From Flavobacteriaceae bacterium (GTDB lineage: Bacteria; Bacteroidota; Bacteroidia; Flavobacteriales; Flavobacteriaceae): 14,094 nucleotides of DNA. The DNA is taken from positions 1-14,094 of the forward strand of contig JAAZXZ010000031.1 of NCBI GenBank assembly GCA_014239895.1, in the 5' to 3' direction. This document shows positions 6,471 to 13,356 of this stretch, one piece after another. A model generated the notes under the pieces. The model was not told where the DNA came from. It ran no database searches and saw only the letters and a list, made by a program, of their open reading frames with translations. Both the position numbers and the translations under genes were made by a program. The stretch's first letter is position 1. Each line of letters begins with the position of its first letter.

Positions 6471-6549
<79 letters not shown>

Positions 6550-6553
6550 TTTG

Positions 6554-6561
6554 TACTTTTG
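6554..6561 (+). promoter_or_regulatory. Bacteroidota -7 promoter box before the phosphatase-superfamily lipoprotein gene
   Basis: TACTTTTG fits TAnnTTTG, with its G six bases before the ATG at 6567. It lies between the tRNA 3' end and the gene, so the gene need not rely on tRNA read-through. Confidence 0.5.
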
Positions 6562-6566
6562 TTTTA

Positions 6567-7655
6567 ATGAAAAAATTATTTCTTTTACTTATACCAATAA
6601 TTATTCTGTCGTCATGTATGGAATCTAGGGAGTCAAACGATAATAATGCCCCAAACATTATTTTAATTACTCTTGATGGTGTGAGGTGGCAGGAAGTATT
6701 TAATGGTGTTGATTTAGATCTTATAGAAAATAAAAAATTCACTAAGAATTCTGCTTTACTAAAAGAAATGTTCTTAAGTGATGATAATAAAAAACGTCAA
6801 CAAAAACTACTTCCTTTCTTTGGGAATTACATTGATAATAAAGGGATATTAATTGGAAATAAGAATGAAGGATCAGTATTGAAATTAACGAATGATCAAT
6901 TATTTTCCTATCCAGGATATAATGAAATTTTAACTGGGTTTGCAGATGATTCTATCAGAAGTAACGATAAAATATATAATAAAAATAAAACAATATTAGA
7001 GCTGCTAAATGCTAACAAAAATTATTCTGGAAAAGTTGCTGCTTTTTGTAGTTGGGATGTTTTTCCTTTTATAATTAATGATAAGAGAAGCGGAGTTCCT
7101 GTAAGTGCAGGTTATAGCAATCTAGAAAGCAAAAAATTGTCTAAACTTGAATCTTTTATTGAAAATTATCAGACTATGATTCCACTTTTTAGAGATAATG
7201 TGAGATATGATTTATTTACTCATATCCTTTCAATGGAGCATATTAAAAACAGAACCCCAAAAGCAGTTTATATTTCTTATGATGAAACTGATAGTTTTTC
7301 TCATGCGGGAAGCTATGATGATTATATAGCTTCATTGCACAATACTGACAAAATGATTGAGGAACTATGGACCTATCTACAAGAGAACCCTTTTTATAAG
7401 GATAATACATATATGTTTATTACTACCGATCATGGAAGAGGTGATGGTGATTTTTCCGATTCTATGTGGACTAGTCATGGAAGCGGAGCTAATGGGTGCG
7501 AATATACATGGCTTGCAATTTTAGGGCCAGAAATAAAAAAAACAGGATTAGAAAAAGGCGAATATTATGTTAATCAAATTGCACCAACTATTGCAAAATT
7601 AACTGGCGTTACTATAGAAAATAAAAAAGCAGGAAATCCTATAATAATAAAATAA
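6567..7655 (+). CDS. Alkaline-phosphatase-superfamily (type I phosphodiesterase/NPP-like) lipoprotein
   Basis: The 362-residue protein begins with a lipoprotein signal, MKKLFLLLIPIIILSSC (C17). The mature part has the two-metal alkaline-phosphatase-superfamily layout: NIILITLDGVRW with D37; a nucleophile loop SYPGYNEILTG (114-124), where S114 sits where NPP enzymes have Thr; SYDETDSFSHAG with D239/D242/H246; TTDHGRG with D288-H289; and SHGSG with H304. Such enzymes hydrolyse phosphate mono- or diesters, or rearrange phosphates. Likely attached to the outer or inner membrane facing the periplasm or surface; the substrate is unknown. An upstream in-frame TTG (6513) lies inside tRNA-Pro and cannot be the start; ATG 6567 gives the signal peptide and sits behind a promoter box. 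Confidence 0.88.
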   Translation: MKKLFLLLIPIIILSSCMESRESNDNNAPNIILITLDGVRWQEVFNGVDLDLIENKKFTKNSALLKEMFLSDDNKKRQQKLLPFFGNYIDNKGILIGNKNEGSVLKLTNDQLFSYPGYNEILTGFADDSIRSNDKIYNKNKTILELLNANKNYSGKVAAFCSWDVFPFIINDKRSGVPVSAGYSNLESKKLSKLESFIENYQTMIPLFRDNVRYDLFTHILSMEHIKNRTPKAVYISYDETDSFSHAGSYDDYIASLHNTDKMIEELWTYLQENPFYKDNTYMFITTDHGRGDGDFSDSMWTSHGSGANGCEYTWLAILGPEIKKTGLEKGEYYVNQIAPTIAKLTGVTIENKKAGNPIIIK

Positions 7656-7675
7656 CAAAGCTATTTGGAGTAATT

Positions 7676-7691
7676 TTGGCACGAAAATTGT
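7676..7691 (+). promoter_or_regulatory. Sigma-54-type promoter before the plug-domain lipoprotein gene
   Basis: TTGGCACG-AAAA-TTGT matches the -24/-12 consensus TTGGCACG-N4-TTGC except for the last base. The GG of the -24 element and the G of the -12 element are 12 bases apart, as required. It lies 50 bases before the ATG at 7742, predicting a start near 7702. No TAnnTTTG box is seen for this gene. Confidence 0.6.
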
Positions 7692-7741
7692 CTTTTTTTA
7701 TTTAGTAAAAAAACAATATACTTTCTTAACTTAACAACATT

Positions 7742-8167
7742 ATGAAAAGAATCTTCATATTATTATTTGCCTCTATTTTAATTAATTGTTCATCAAGTAG
7801 TGAAATAGTATCATCTTCAAAATTAAGTATTTCTCCAGCTGCATTAACACTAATCGATGTAATTGCCGGAAAGTTCCCAGGAGTTAAAGTAATTGGTGAC
7901 AATGTTGCAAATTATTTGGACTATCACAAAAACACATTAGAAAGTGTATCTCCTAAAATTTTAATAAGAGGCGGAAGTCAATCAATTAATTATAATGCAT
8001 ATGCAGTCTATGATGTTGATGGGCTTCTTTATACTGATTATCCTGGTTTTATTGATCCTCAACAAATTAAAAGTATAACTATATTAAGATCGCTTGCAGC
8101 TACAAACAAATATGGAGGTGTAGCTCGTGGAGGTGCGATAGTTATTAGATTAAAAGGAACTGAATAG
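7742..8167 (+). CDS. Lipoprotein with stand-alone TonB-receptor plug-like domain
   Basis: The 141-residue protein starts MKRIFILLFASILINC, with lipobox LINC (C16) and a Ser-rich linker. Residues 36-137 resemble the plug domain of SusC/TonB-dependent receptors: LIDVIAGKFPGVKVIG, then ILIRGGSQSINYNAYAVYDVDGLLYTDYPGFIDPQQIKSITILRSLAATNKYGGVARGGAIVIRLK. The order 'RG-G, V-D-G, I-P-Q-I-x-S-I-x-L, YG-RGG-I-I' is the plug hallmark. There is no beta-barrel, no TonB box and no SusD partner, so it is not a transporter by itself. It could interact with a receptor, act as a decoy or scaffold, or be a family of plug-only lipoproteins. A sigma-54-like site precedes it, which is unlike every neighbour. Confidence 0.8.
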   Translation: MKRIFILLFASILINCSSSSEIVSSSKLSISPAALTLIDVIAGKFPGVKVIGDNVANYLDYHKNTLESVSPKILIRGGSQSINYNAYAVYDVDGLLYTDYPGFIDPQQIKSITILRSLAATNKYGGVARGGAIVIRLKGTE

Positions 8168-8260
8168 TTTAATAGGAGAGGCTTTGCCTATAACAGAGGT
8201 TATGTTGTTAGTTATTATAATAAGACATGAAAGCTCCTTTATAGCTAATGAGTGAAGCTA

Positions 8261-8875
8261 CTAATCTATTTTTTTAAATGCGCAAAAGGTAAAGCTTTGA
8301 GTAGTATTAAAAGGAGTATTATGGATTTCTTTAAAGCCATCAATAAATTTAAAATTTCCTTTTAGTAATTCTCTTAATTCTTTGACTGAATATCTTTGAA
8401 CATCAAGGCCACTACATTTTAGCGGGCCATCTTCTGAAAATGTACCTATAATTAAGTATCCCTCTTTGTTTAAAGATGAATTTAAAAGGCCCAAATATTT
8501 TTCTCTTTCCTGATTATTTGTAATAAAATGAAAGACTGCTCTATCATGCCAGACATCATATTTTTGATCTGATGATAGATCAGTTACATTTGATTCAATG
8601 CATTTAATTTTATGGTTTTCCTTTGCTACTCTTTTAGCAACTTCATCTAATGCATTCCCAGAAATATCAAGGGCTGTAATATCATTATAACCCAAATTCA
8701 GCAAATTATCTGCAAGAAAACTTTTCCCAGCACCTATATCGATTATTGATGCGCTCAAATTTAATTTTAGTGCTTTAATAATATTCAAGGATGTAGTAGG
8801 AGTTTCTTGATACCAGCTAACTGCATCAATTTCTTTAGTAGAATATATATTTTCCCAATGATCTTTATTAGACAT
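8261..8875 (-). CDS. Class I SAM-dependent methyltransferase
   Basis: The 204-residue soluble protein carries the Rossmann-type methyltransferase motifs: motif I IIDIGAGKSFLA (44-55), motif II ALDIS ending strand 2 (68-72), acidic KCIESNVTDL (91-100), and motif IV DVWHDRAVFHFI (107-118). The N-terminal HWENIYSTKEIDAVSWYQETP is characteristic of a widespread bacterial group usually annotated only as class I SAM-dependent methyltransferase, related in outline to eukaryotic protein-lysine METTL enzymes. The substrate cannot be told from the sequence. It is convergent with the plug-domain lipoprotein gene, 93 bases apart; that gap holds only a weak 4-bp GC hairpin. The opposite side faces tRNA-Arg. 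Confidence 0.9.
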   Translation of the reverse strand: MSNKDHWENIYSTKEIDAVSWYQETPTTSLNIIKALKLNLSASIIDIGAGKSFLADNLLNLGYNDITALDISGNALDEVAKRVAKENHKIKCIESNVTDLSSDQKYDVWHDRAVFHFITNNQEREKYLGLLNSSLNKEGYLIIGTFSEDGPLKCSGLDVQRYSVKELRELLKGNFKFIDGFKEIHNTPFNTTQSFTFCAFKKID

Positions 8876-8939
8876 CTATGCTTAGTTAGAACTACAAAAT
8901 AATAATTACTTTTTAAAAAAATAATTAAATATGTAAATA

Positions 8940-8947
8940 TATATTTG
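8940..8947 (+). promoter_or_regulatory. Bacteroidota -7 promoter box for tRNA-Arg
   Basis: TATATTTG fits TAnnTTTG and ends 12 bases before the mature tRNA 5' end. Confidence 0.5.
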
Positions 8948-8958
8948 CATTTACTCAC

Positions 8959-9030
8959 GGCCCCGTAGTTCAATGGATAGAATAGAAGTTTCCTAAACTT
9001 TAGATGCAGGTTCGATTCCTGCCGGGGCTA
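8959..9030 (+). tRNA. tRNA-Arg (anticodon CCT)
   Basis: The 72 bases fold as a cloverleaf. Acceptor GGCCCCG (8959-8965) pairs with CGGGGCT (9023-9029), leaving a G-U pair at position 1-72, with discriminator A9030. D stem GTTC/GAAT, anticodon stem GAAGT/ACTTT and loop TTCCTAA give anticodon CCT, reading AGG. The T arm is GCAGG-TTCGATT-CCTGC. CCA is not encoded. Although tRNA-Arg(CCT) is a common integration site elsewhere, no integrase or repeat of its 3' end is seen here. Confidence 0.96.
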
Positions 9031-9081
9031 CAAATTAATATTTAATAGTGAAAATTTATCTATAAAATATTATATTGAGAT

Positions 9082-9411
9082 ATGAGGTTAGTTTTTACTA
9101 TTTTTTTAGTTAGTTATTTTTCTGCAAATTCACAAACTTTTTACTCTGTAGATTATAAATCTCAAGCAGACGTTAATATATTCGTTGTAGAGTATAAAAG
9201 CCAAGCAGATCTTCTTGTATATAAAGTTGACTATAAAAGTCAAGCAAAAGGCAATGAAGGCTTATGGTTTTTTGTAGACTATAAATCACAGGCTGACTTC
9301 AAATTATTTTTTGTAGAATATAGATCACAAGCTGACTTGAAAATTTATTTTGTAGATTATAAATCTCAAGCGGGTTGGACTTCTAACGAGAAAAAACATT
9401 TATTATATTAA
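9082..9411 (+). CDS. Secreted 7(1) septoil knot domain protein (formerly DUF6150-type)
   Basis: The 109-residue product has a signal peptide (MRLVFTIFLVSYFSANS, cleavage probably before Q18) and then six near-identical units of about 13 residues built on F-x-V-(D/E)-Y-(K/R)-S-Q-A-D: at about 21, 34, 47, 63, 76 and 89. Unit 3 carries the insert KGNEGLW; the last ends SQAGW, followed by TSNEKKHLLY. There are no cysteines. From memory, this pattern and length are those of the Bacteroidota family named for a predicted 7(1) knot, among the most complex protein knots known; its function is unknown. The units use different synonymous codons, so the repeat is old and kept by selection on protein. A near-promoter TATATTG lies five bases before the ATG. 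dsbD follows after 45 bases. Confidence 0.85.
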   Translation: MRLVFTIFLVSYFSANSQTFYSVDYKSQADVNIFVVEYKSQADLLVYKVDYKSQAKGNEGLWFFVDYKSQADFKLFFVEYRSQADLKIYFVDYKSQAGWTSNEKKHLLY

Positions 9412-9456
9412 TCACTGAATTTTTTTTAATTTCTTTGCAGAACATATTATTTACTA

Positions 9457-11484
9457 ATGAAGCTATATAGAATTTTATTTATACTATTTTCTTTCTGTTT
9501 CACCTCTTTAAATTCTCAAATTTTAGAGCCTGTAGAATGGAGCTTTCATTCAGAGCAAATTGAAGAAAATAAATATGAATTAGTATTTATTGCAGATATT
9601 GATCCCAATTGGGCAATTTATTCAAAAACTGTAGATGAAGGAGGCCCAATCCCAACAACATTTTATTTTACAGAATCTTCAAATTATAAACTAATTGGTG
9701 AAGTGGTTGAGGATTCTATTAATATGGTAACACAGAATGACTTGGTATTTGATATGGTAGTTTCTAAGTTTTATAACCAAGCAATTTTCAAACAAAAAGT
9801 TGAAGTAATAAATTACGACAGCCCTATCACAGGCGGTTTTGAGTTTATGACTTGTGATGATGAGAAATGTCTGGCCCCAGAAATAATTGATTTTAAATTT
9901 AATTTATCAAATAAGATATTAGAAAGTGATGTTAAAGAAACAATTTCAATAAATCAGGAAACCCTTCAAAAAAATAATTTAATCCTATATGGGTTTTTAC
10001 CTACTGATATTAAAAAATCAAAAGTTAATTGTAGCAATTCATCATCAAATGCAACAACATTATCTAGTCCAAGCAGAACCCTATTTAATATTTTCGGGCT
10101 TGGTTTTATAGGGGGATTACTTGCATTGCTGACGCCATGTGTATTTCCAATGATCCCTTTAACCGTAAGTTTCTTTACTAAAAAAAATGATAATACAAAT
10201 GGCTATTCCAATGCTATCCTATATGGAGTCTTTATTGTATTGGTATATTTAATTTTGAGCATTCCATTTCATTTATTGGACTCTGTAAATCCTGATATAT
10301 TAAATGATATTTCAACAAACATATACTTAAACATTTTCTTTTTTATAATATTTCTTTTATTTGCATTTTCCTTCTTTGGATATTATGAATTATCACTTCC
10401 TTCATCTTGGGTTGATAAGTCAGCTAAAAGAGAATCAGCTGGAGGTATAATAGGAATATTTTTTATGGCTCTTACATTAGCAATAGTGTCCTTTTCTTGT
10501 ACCGGGCCTATATTAGGCTCACTACTTGCTGGCTCTATTTCTAATGATTCGGCTGCCTGGGAATTAACTGTTGGAATGGGTGGGTTTGGACTTGCACTAG
10601 GACTCCCATTTGCATTATTTGCAATGTTTCCAAATATGCTAGAATCATTACCAAAGTCGGGAGGATGGTTAAATACTATCAAGGTCTCCTTAGGATTTAT
10701 AGAACTTGCCTTAGCATTAAAGTTTTTGTCTAATGCTGATTTAGTTGCCCATTGGGGAATTATTAAAATTGAAGTATTTTTAATTTTATGGTTCATTATT
10801 TTTCTTTTAATGGCAATATATCTTTTCGGAAAAATTCAATTTCCAAATGAAATAAAACCTAAGAACATTCCATTTACAAGAGGAATATTTGCATTGCTTT
10901 CTTTAGGCTTTGCTCTATATTTAGCATCGGGATTAATTTATAATAAAGAAACTCAATCCTATAGAGCATTGAGTTTGCTTAGTGGTCTGGCACCTCCTTT
11001 GGGCTATAGTTATTTTTCTCCTAAGGAATGCCCAAACAATTTGAATTGTTTTAAAGATTTAAAATCTGGGATCGAATATGCTAAAAAAGTTAACAAACCA
11101 ATCTTGTTAGATTTTACAGGATATGCGTGTGTTAATTGCAGAAAAATGGAGGAACATGTCTGGCCATTAGAACAAGTAGACAATGCCATTAGAGAAAACT
11201 ATGTATTAATTTCTTTATATGTAGATGACAAAAAAACATTGCCAGATAATGAACAATTATTAGTAACAAGAACTAGCGGAAAAGGAGTAAGAAAGCTAAT
11301 TAACTATGGTCATAAGTGGGCATATTTTCAGGCACAATATTTTAAGACAAATTCTCAGCCCTATTATATACTTTATGATCCAAACTCAAATGAGATTCTA
11401 AATAATCCTGTTGGCTATACGCCTAATGAAGACGAATATTTAGCATTTTTAAATTGTGGATTAGAAGCTTTTAAGAAGAATTAA
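9457..11484 (+). CDS. dsbD: DsbD-type thiol:disulfide interchange protein
   Basis: The protein moves electrons from cytoplasmic thioredoxin across the inner membrane to periplasmic thiol enzymes and cytochrome c maturation. The 675 residues hold all three parts. After a signal peptide (1-20) comes a periplasmic N-terminal domain with the redox pair C133/C138 (MTCDDEKCLAP). About eight membrane helices run from 207 to 494, with the membrane redox pair C228 (LTPCVFPMIPL) and C348 (SFSCTGPILG). The C-terminal thioredoxin-like domain (about 535-675) has C558-V-N-C561 (YACVNCRKME) and a Pro before the Tyr pair at 635 in the cis-Pro position. Length and order are those of Bacteroidota homologues. 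dCMP deaminase follows after 32 bases and may be read through. Confidence 0.95.
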   Translation: MKLYRILFILFSFCFTSLNSQILEPVEWSFHSEQIEENKYELVFIADIDPNWAIYSKTVDEGGPIPTTFYFTESSNYKLIGEVVEDSINMVTQNDLVFDMVVSKFYNQAIFKQKVEVINYDSPITGGFEFMTCDDEKCLAPEIIDFKFNLSNKILESDVKETISINQETLQKNNLILYGFLPTDIKKSKVNCSNSSSNATTLSSPSRTLFNIFGLGFIGGLLALLTPCVFPMIPLTVSFFTKKNDNTNGYSNAILYGVFIVLVYLILSIPFHLLDSVNPDILNDISTNIYLNIFFFIIFLLFAFSFFGYYELSLPSSWVDKSAKRESAGGIIGIFFMALTLAIVSFSCTGPILGSLLAGSISNDSAAWELTVGMGGFGLALGLPFALFAMFPNMLESLPKSGGWLNTIKVSLGFIELALALKFLSNADLVAHWGIIKIEVFLILWFIIFLLMAIYLFGKIQFPNEIKPKNIPFTRGIFALLSLGFALYLASGLIYNKETQSYRALSLLSGLAPPLGYSYFSPKECPNNLNCFKDLKSGIEYAKKVNKPILLDFTGYACVNCRKMEEHVWPLEQVDNAIRENYVLISLYVDDKKTLPDNEQLLVTRTSGKGVRKLINYGHKWAYFQAQYFKTNSQPYYILYDPNSNEILNNPVGYTPNEDEYLAFLNCGLEAFKKN

Positions 11485-11516
11485 TTTATATTTTTAACAT
11501 TATTTATTTCTAAAAA

Positions 11517-11939
11517 TTGACACCAGAAAAACAACACAAATATGATCTTGCCTATTTAAAGATTGCTAACGAATGGGGTAAGCTTTCTTATTGTGAGCGA
11601 AGAAAGGTTGGAGCTATAATTGTTAAGAATAATATGATTATTTCTGATGGTTTTAACGGGACTCCTTCTGGATTTGAAAACATTTGTGAAGATGATGATG
11701 GATATACTAAATGGTACGTATTGCATGCGGAGGCTAATGCAATTTCTAAGGTAGCATCTTCCACGCAGTCATGTAAGGGAGCTACCCTGTATATCTCTCT
11801 TTGTCCATGCAAGGAGTGTAGCAAATTAATTCATCAAGCCAATATAAAAAGAGTTGTCTACCAGGAGAATTACAAGGATAAATCAGGGATTGATTTTTTA
11901 GAAAAGGCTGGCATTGAAGTTTGTCATATTGGTCAATAA
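11517..11939 (+). CDS. comEB: Deoxycytidylate (dCMP) deaminase, TTG start
   Basis: The enzyme converts dCMP to dUMP, the precursor of dTMP. The 140 residues show the zinc site H70-A-E72 (LHAEANAI) and P97-C98-x-x-C101 (CPCKECSKLI), plus the family segment VGAIIVKNNMIISDGFNGTPSGFENICE. The normal SPC is CPC here, giving an extra Cys96 beside the zinc ligands. The start is TTG: a stop codon lies two codons before it (11511-11513), the next ATG in frame is residue 40, well inside the domain, and family members begin at this point. The gene is 32 bases after dsbD with no clear promoter box, so it may be co-transcribed. It shares the deoxynucleotide theme with nrdB/nrdA just downstream. Confidence 0.94.
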   Translation: MTPEKQHKYDLAYLKIANEWGKLSYCERRKVGAIIVKNNMIISDGFNGTPSGFENICEDDDGYTKWYVLHAEANAISKVASSTQSCKGATLYISLCPCKECSKLIHQANIKRVVYQENYKDKSGIDFLEKAGIEVCHIGQ

Positions 11940-11945
11940 AAGTAA

Positions 11946-12146
11946 TTATTTTTCTTTATTGTAATTCTTTATTTTATTTGTCAGAACTAAGATCCTTATA
12001 ATTACTAGACAACAAAGCCCAGCAATTATTGTTACCAAAGCAATAGTGTTATTGTCAGAAAAAAAGTTGCTAAAATCTATTAGAGTCATATTAAATATTA
12101 TAATTAAAATGGCAACAACTGAAATAATTCTTGTCGATATTTTCAT
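11946..12146 (-). CDS. Small two-helix membrane protein (66 aa), hypothetical
   Basis: ATG at 12146 to TAA at 11946 encodes 66 residues: a short basic start MKISTR, helix one at about 7-24 (IISVVAILIIIFNMTLI), a polar loop DFSNFFSDNNT, helix two at about 35-55 (IALVTIIAGLCCLVIIRILVL), and a basic tail TNKIKNYNKEK. This is a membrane hairpin with both ends probably cytoplasmic. It converges with dCMP deaminase, six bases apart. Its upstream region is the 18-T tract that also lies in the nrdB leader. No family is recognised; the clean topology and unoccupied strand support a real gene. Confidence 0.6.
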   Translation of the reverse strand: MKISTRIISVVAILIIIFNMTLIDFSNFFSDNNTIALVTIIAGLCCLVIIRILVLTNKIKNYNKEK

Positions 12147-12157
12147 AATTTTCTAAA

Positions 12158-12175
12158 TTTTTTTTTTTTTTTTTT
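12158..12175. repeat. Homopolymer tract of 18 T
   Basis: An uninterrupted run of 18 T lies between the divergent 66-aa membrane protein gene (ATG 11 bases away) and nrdB. Such a run is prone to slippage in replication and to sequencing error, and may bend DNA or tune transcription of either gene. Confidence 0.9.
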
Positions 12176-12180
12176 GGTTT

Positions 12181-12297
12181 TACAATTTGTTAAAAACTTG
12201 TATGAAATGTTAATAAAAATGCCTAGCATTTCTAACAGCATTTTTGTCTATTTGTTAGTCACAATTTAAATGAAATTTTTTATTTAAAATAATATTT
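12181..12297 (+). promoter_or_regulatory. nrdB upstream regulatory region with two TGTTAA repeats
   Basis: TGTTAAAAA (12188-12196) and TGTTAATAAA (12208-12217) are direct repeats 20 bases apart, about two helical turns, followed by an imperfect ATGC...GCAT segment near 12219-12230. They could bind a regulator of ribonucleotide reductase. I see no match to the NrdR box, no exact TAnnTTTG box and no riboswitch. The gene is preceded by an A/T-rich leader. Confidence 0.4.
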
Positions 12298-13278
12298 ATG
12301 TCAGCTACTGAAGAGCCTTTATTAAAAGAAAACAAAAAGCGCTTTGTAATTTTCCCAATTCAACACCATGATATATGGGAGTGGTATAAGAAATCTGAGG
12401 CTAGTTTTTGGACGGCAGAAGAGATTGATTTACATCAAGATTTATCAGACTGGGCGAATAAGCTCAATGATGATGAAAGATATTTTGTTAAGCATATACT
12501 TGCTTTTTTTGCAGCTAGTGATGGAATTGTAAACGAGAATTTAGCAGAAAATTTTGTAAACGAAGTTCAATATAGTGAAGCTAAATTCTTTTATGGTTTT
12601 CAAATTATGATGGAAAATATTCATAGTGAAACCTATTCCTTATTAATTGACACTTATGTAAAAGATGAAGCAGAAAAGGACAAGTTATTTAATGCTATTG
12701 ATACATTCCCTGCAATAATGGAAAAGGCAAAATGGGCTTTAAAATGGATTGATTCGCCTAGTTTTGCCGAGCGATTAATTGCATTTGCTGCGGTTGAGGG
12801 AATATTTTTTTCTGGTGCTTTTTGTTCAATATTTTGGCTAAAAAAGAGAGGGCTTATGCCAGGACTGACATTTTCAAACGAATTAATTTCTAGAGATGAA
12901 GGAGTTCATTGTGATTTTGCAGTACATCTGCACAATAAACATTTAGTAAATAAAGTGTCACCAAAAAGAATTAAAGAAATTTTAATTGATGCTCTTGATA
13001 TTGAAAGAATGTTTATTACAGAATCATTGCCAGTTAGTTTAATTGGAATGAATGCAAAGCTCATGACTCAGTACCTAGAATTTGTTACAGACAGGCTTCT
13101 TGTTGAGCTTGGATGTGAAAAGGAATACAACTCTTCTAATCCATTTGATTTTATGGACATGATTTCACTTCAAGGAAAAACTAATTTTTTTGAGAAACGT
13201 GTTTCAGAGTATCAAAAAGCGGGAGTGTTAAACAAGGAAGAAGAGAAGGATAAATTTAGTTTTGACGCAGATTTTTAA
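12298..13278 (+). CDS. nrdB: Ribonucleoside-diphosphate reductase beta subunit (class Ia R2)
   Basis: NrdB houses the diiron-tyrosyl radical needed by NrdA to reduce ribonucleotides. The 326 residues contain every expected ligand: D75 (ASDGIVNE), E106 and H109 (MENIHSE), E167 (AAVEGIFF), E201 and H204 (SRDEGVH), with radical Tyr113 (HSETYSLLI). Spacings 31, 3, 4 and 34 equal those of E. coli and mouse R2. The C-terminal peptide KFSFDADF matches the eukaryotic R2 tail (...FTLDADF) that docks to R1. The sequence overall is of the eukaryote-like type seen in Bacteroidota. It is followed by nrdA after 78 bases that contain a possible weak hairpin. Confidence 0.97.
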   Translation: MSATEEPLLKENKKRFVIFPIQHHDIWEWYKKSEASFWTAEEIDLHQDLSDWANKLNDDERYFVKHILAFFAASDGIVNENLAENFVNEVQYSEAKFFYGFQIMMENIHSETYSLLIDTYVKDEAEKDKLFNAIDTFPAIMEKAKWALKWIDSPSFAERLIAFAAVEGIFFSGAFCSIFWLKKRGLMPGLTFSNELISRDEGVHCDFAVHLHNKHLVNKVSPKRIKEILIDALDIERMFITESLPVSLIGMNAKLMTQYLEFVTDRLLVELGCEKEYNSSNPFDFMDMISLQGKTNFFEKRVSEYQKAGVLNKEEEKDKFSFDADF

Positions 13279-13307
13279 TTAGACTAACTAAACTATTCAG
13301 ACATTTA

Positions 13308-13348
13308 ATAATTTATAAATTATCTTAAAAAAAGATATAAATTTTTTT
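13308..13348 (+). terminator. Possible weak hairpin/attenuator between nrdB and nrdA
   Basis: A 16-base palindrome (13308-13323, ATAATTTATAAATTAT) overlaps a second stem TATCTT (13321-13326) / AAGATA (13332-13337), and TAAA then a seven-T run follow. The all-A/T stems make it weak; it could lower nrdA relative to nrdB, or be chance in this A/T-rich gap. Confidence 0.3.
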
Positions 13349-13356
13349 GACCCTAT

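Noticed and set aside
8168..8260. Terminator in the gap between the plug-domain lipoprotein and methyltransferase genes
   Set aside because: Only a 4-bp AGGC/GCCT hairpin with no T-run is visible; too weak to call.
8785..8973. 62-codon minus-strand open frame
   Set aside because: It overlaps the methyltransferase start and runs into tRNA-Arg; no domain features.
8959..9030. tRNA-Arg(CCT) as an attachment site for an integrated element
   Set aside because: There is no integrase and no duplicated tRNA 3' end within the window, and the downstream genes look like normal chromosome.
9139..9375. Regularly spaced repeats resembling a CRISPR array
   Set aside because: The regularity is in the protein (13-residue units); the DNA units vary at synonymous sites and form part of an open reading frame with a signal peptide.
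10383..10796. 137-codon open frame on the minus strand
   Set aside because: It is fully antisense to the membrane part of dsbD, has biased composition from the opposite strand and no recognisable domain.
12147..12297. NrdR box or cobalamin riboswitch upstream of nrdB
   Set aside because: No sequence close to the NrdR consensus and no riboswitch core was found; the region is A/T-rich and short.
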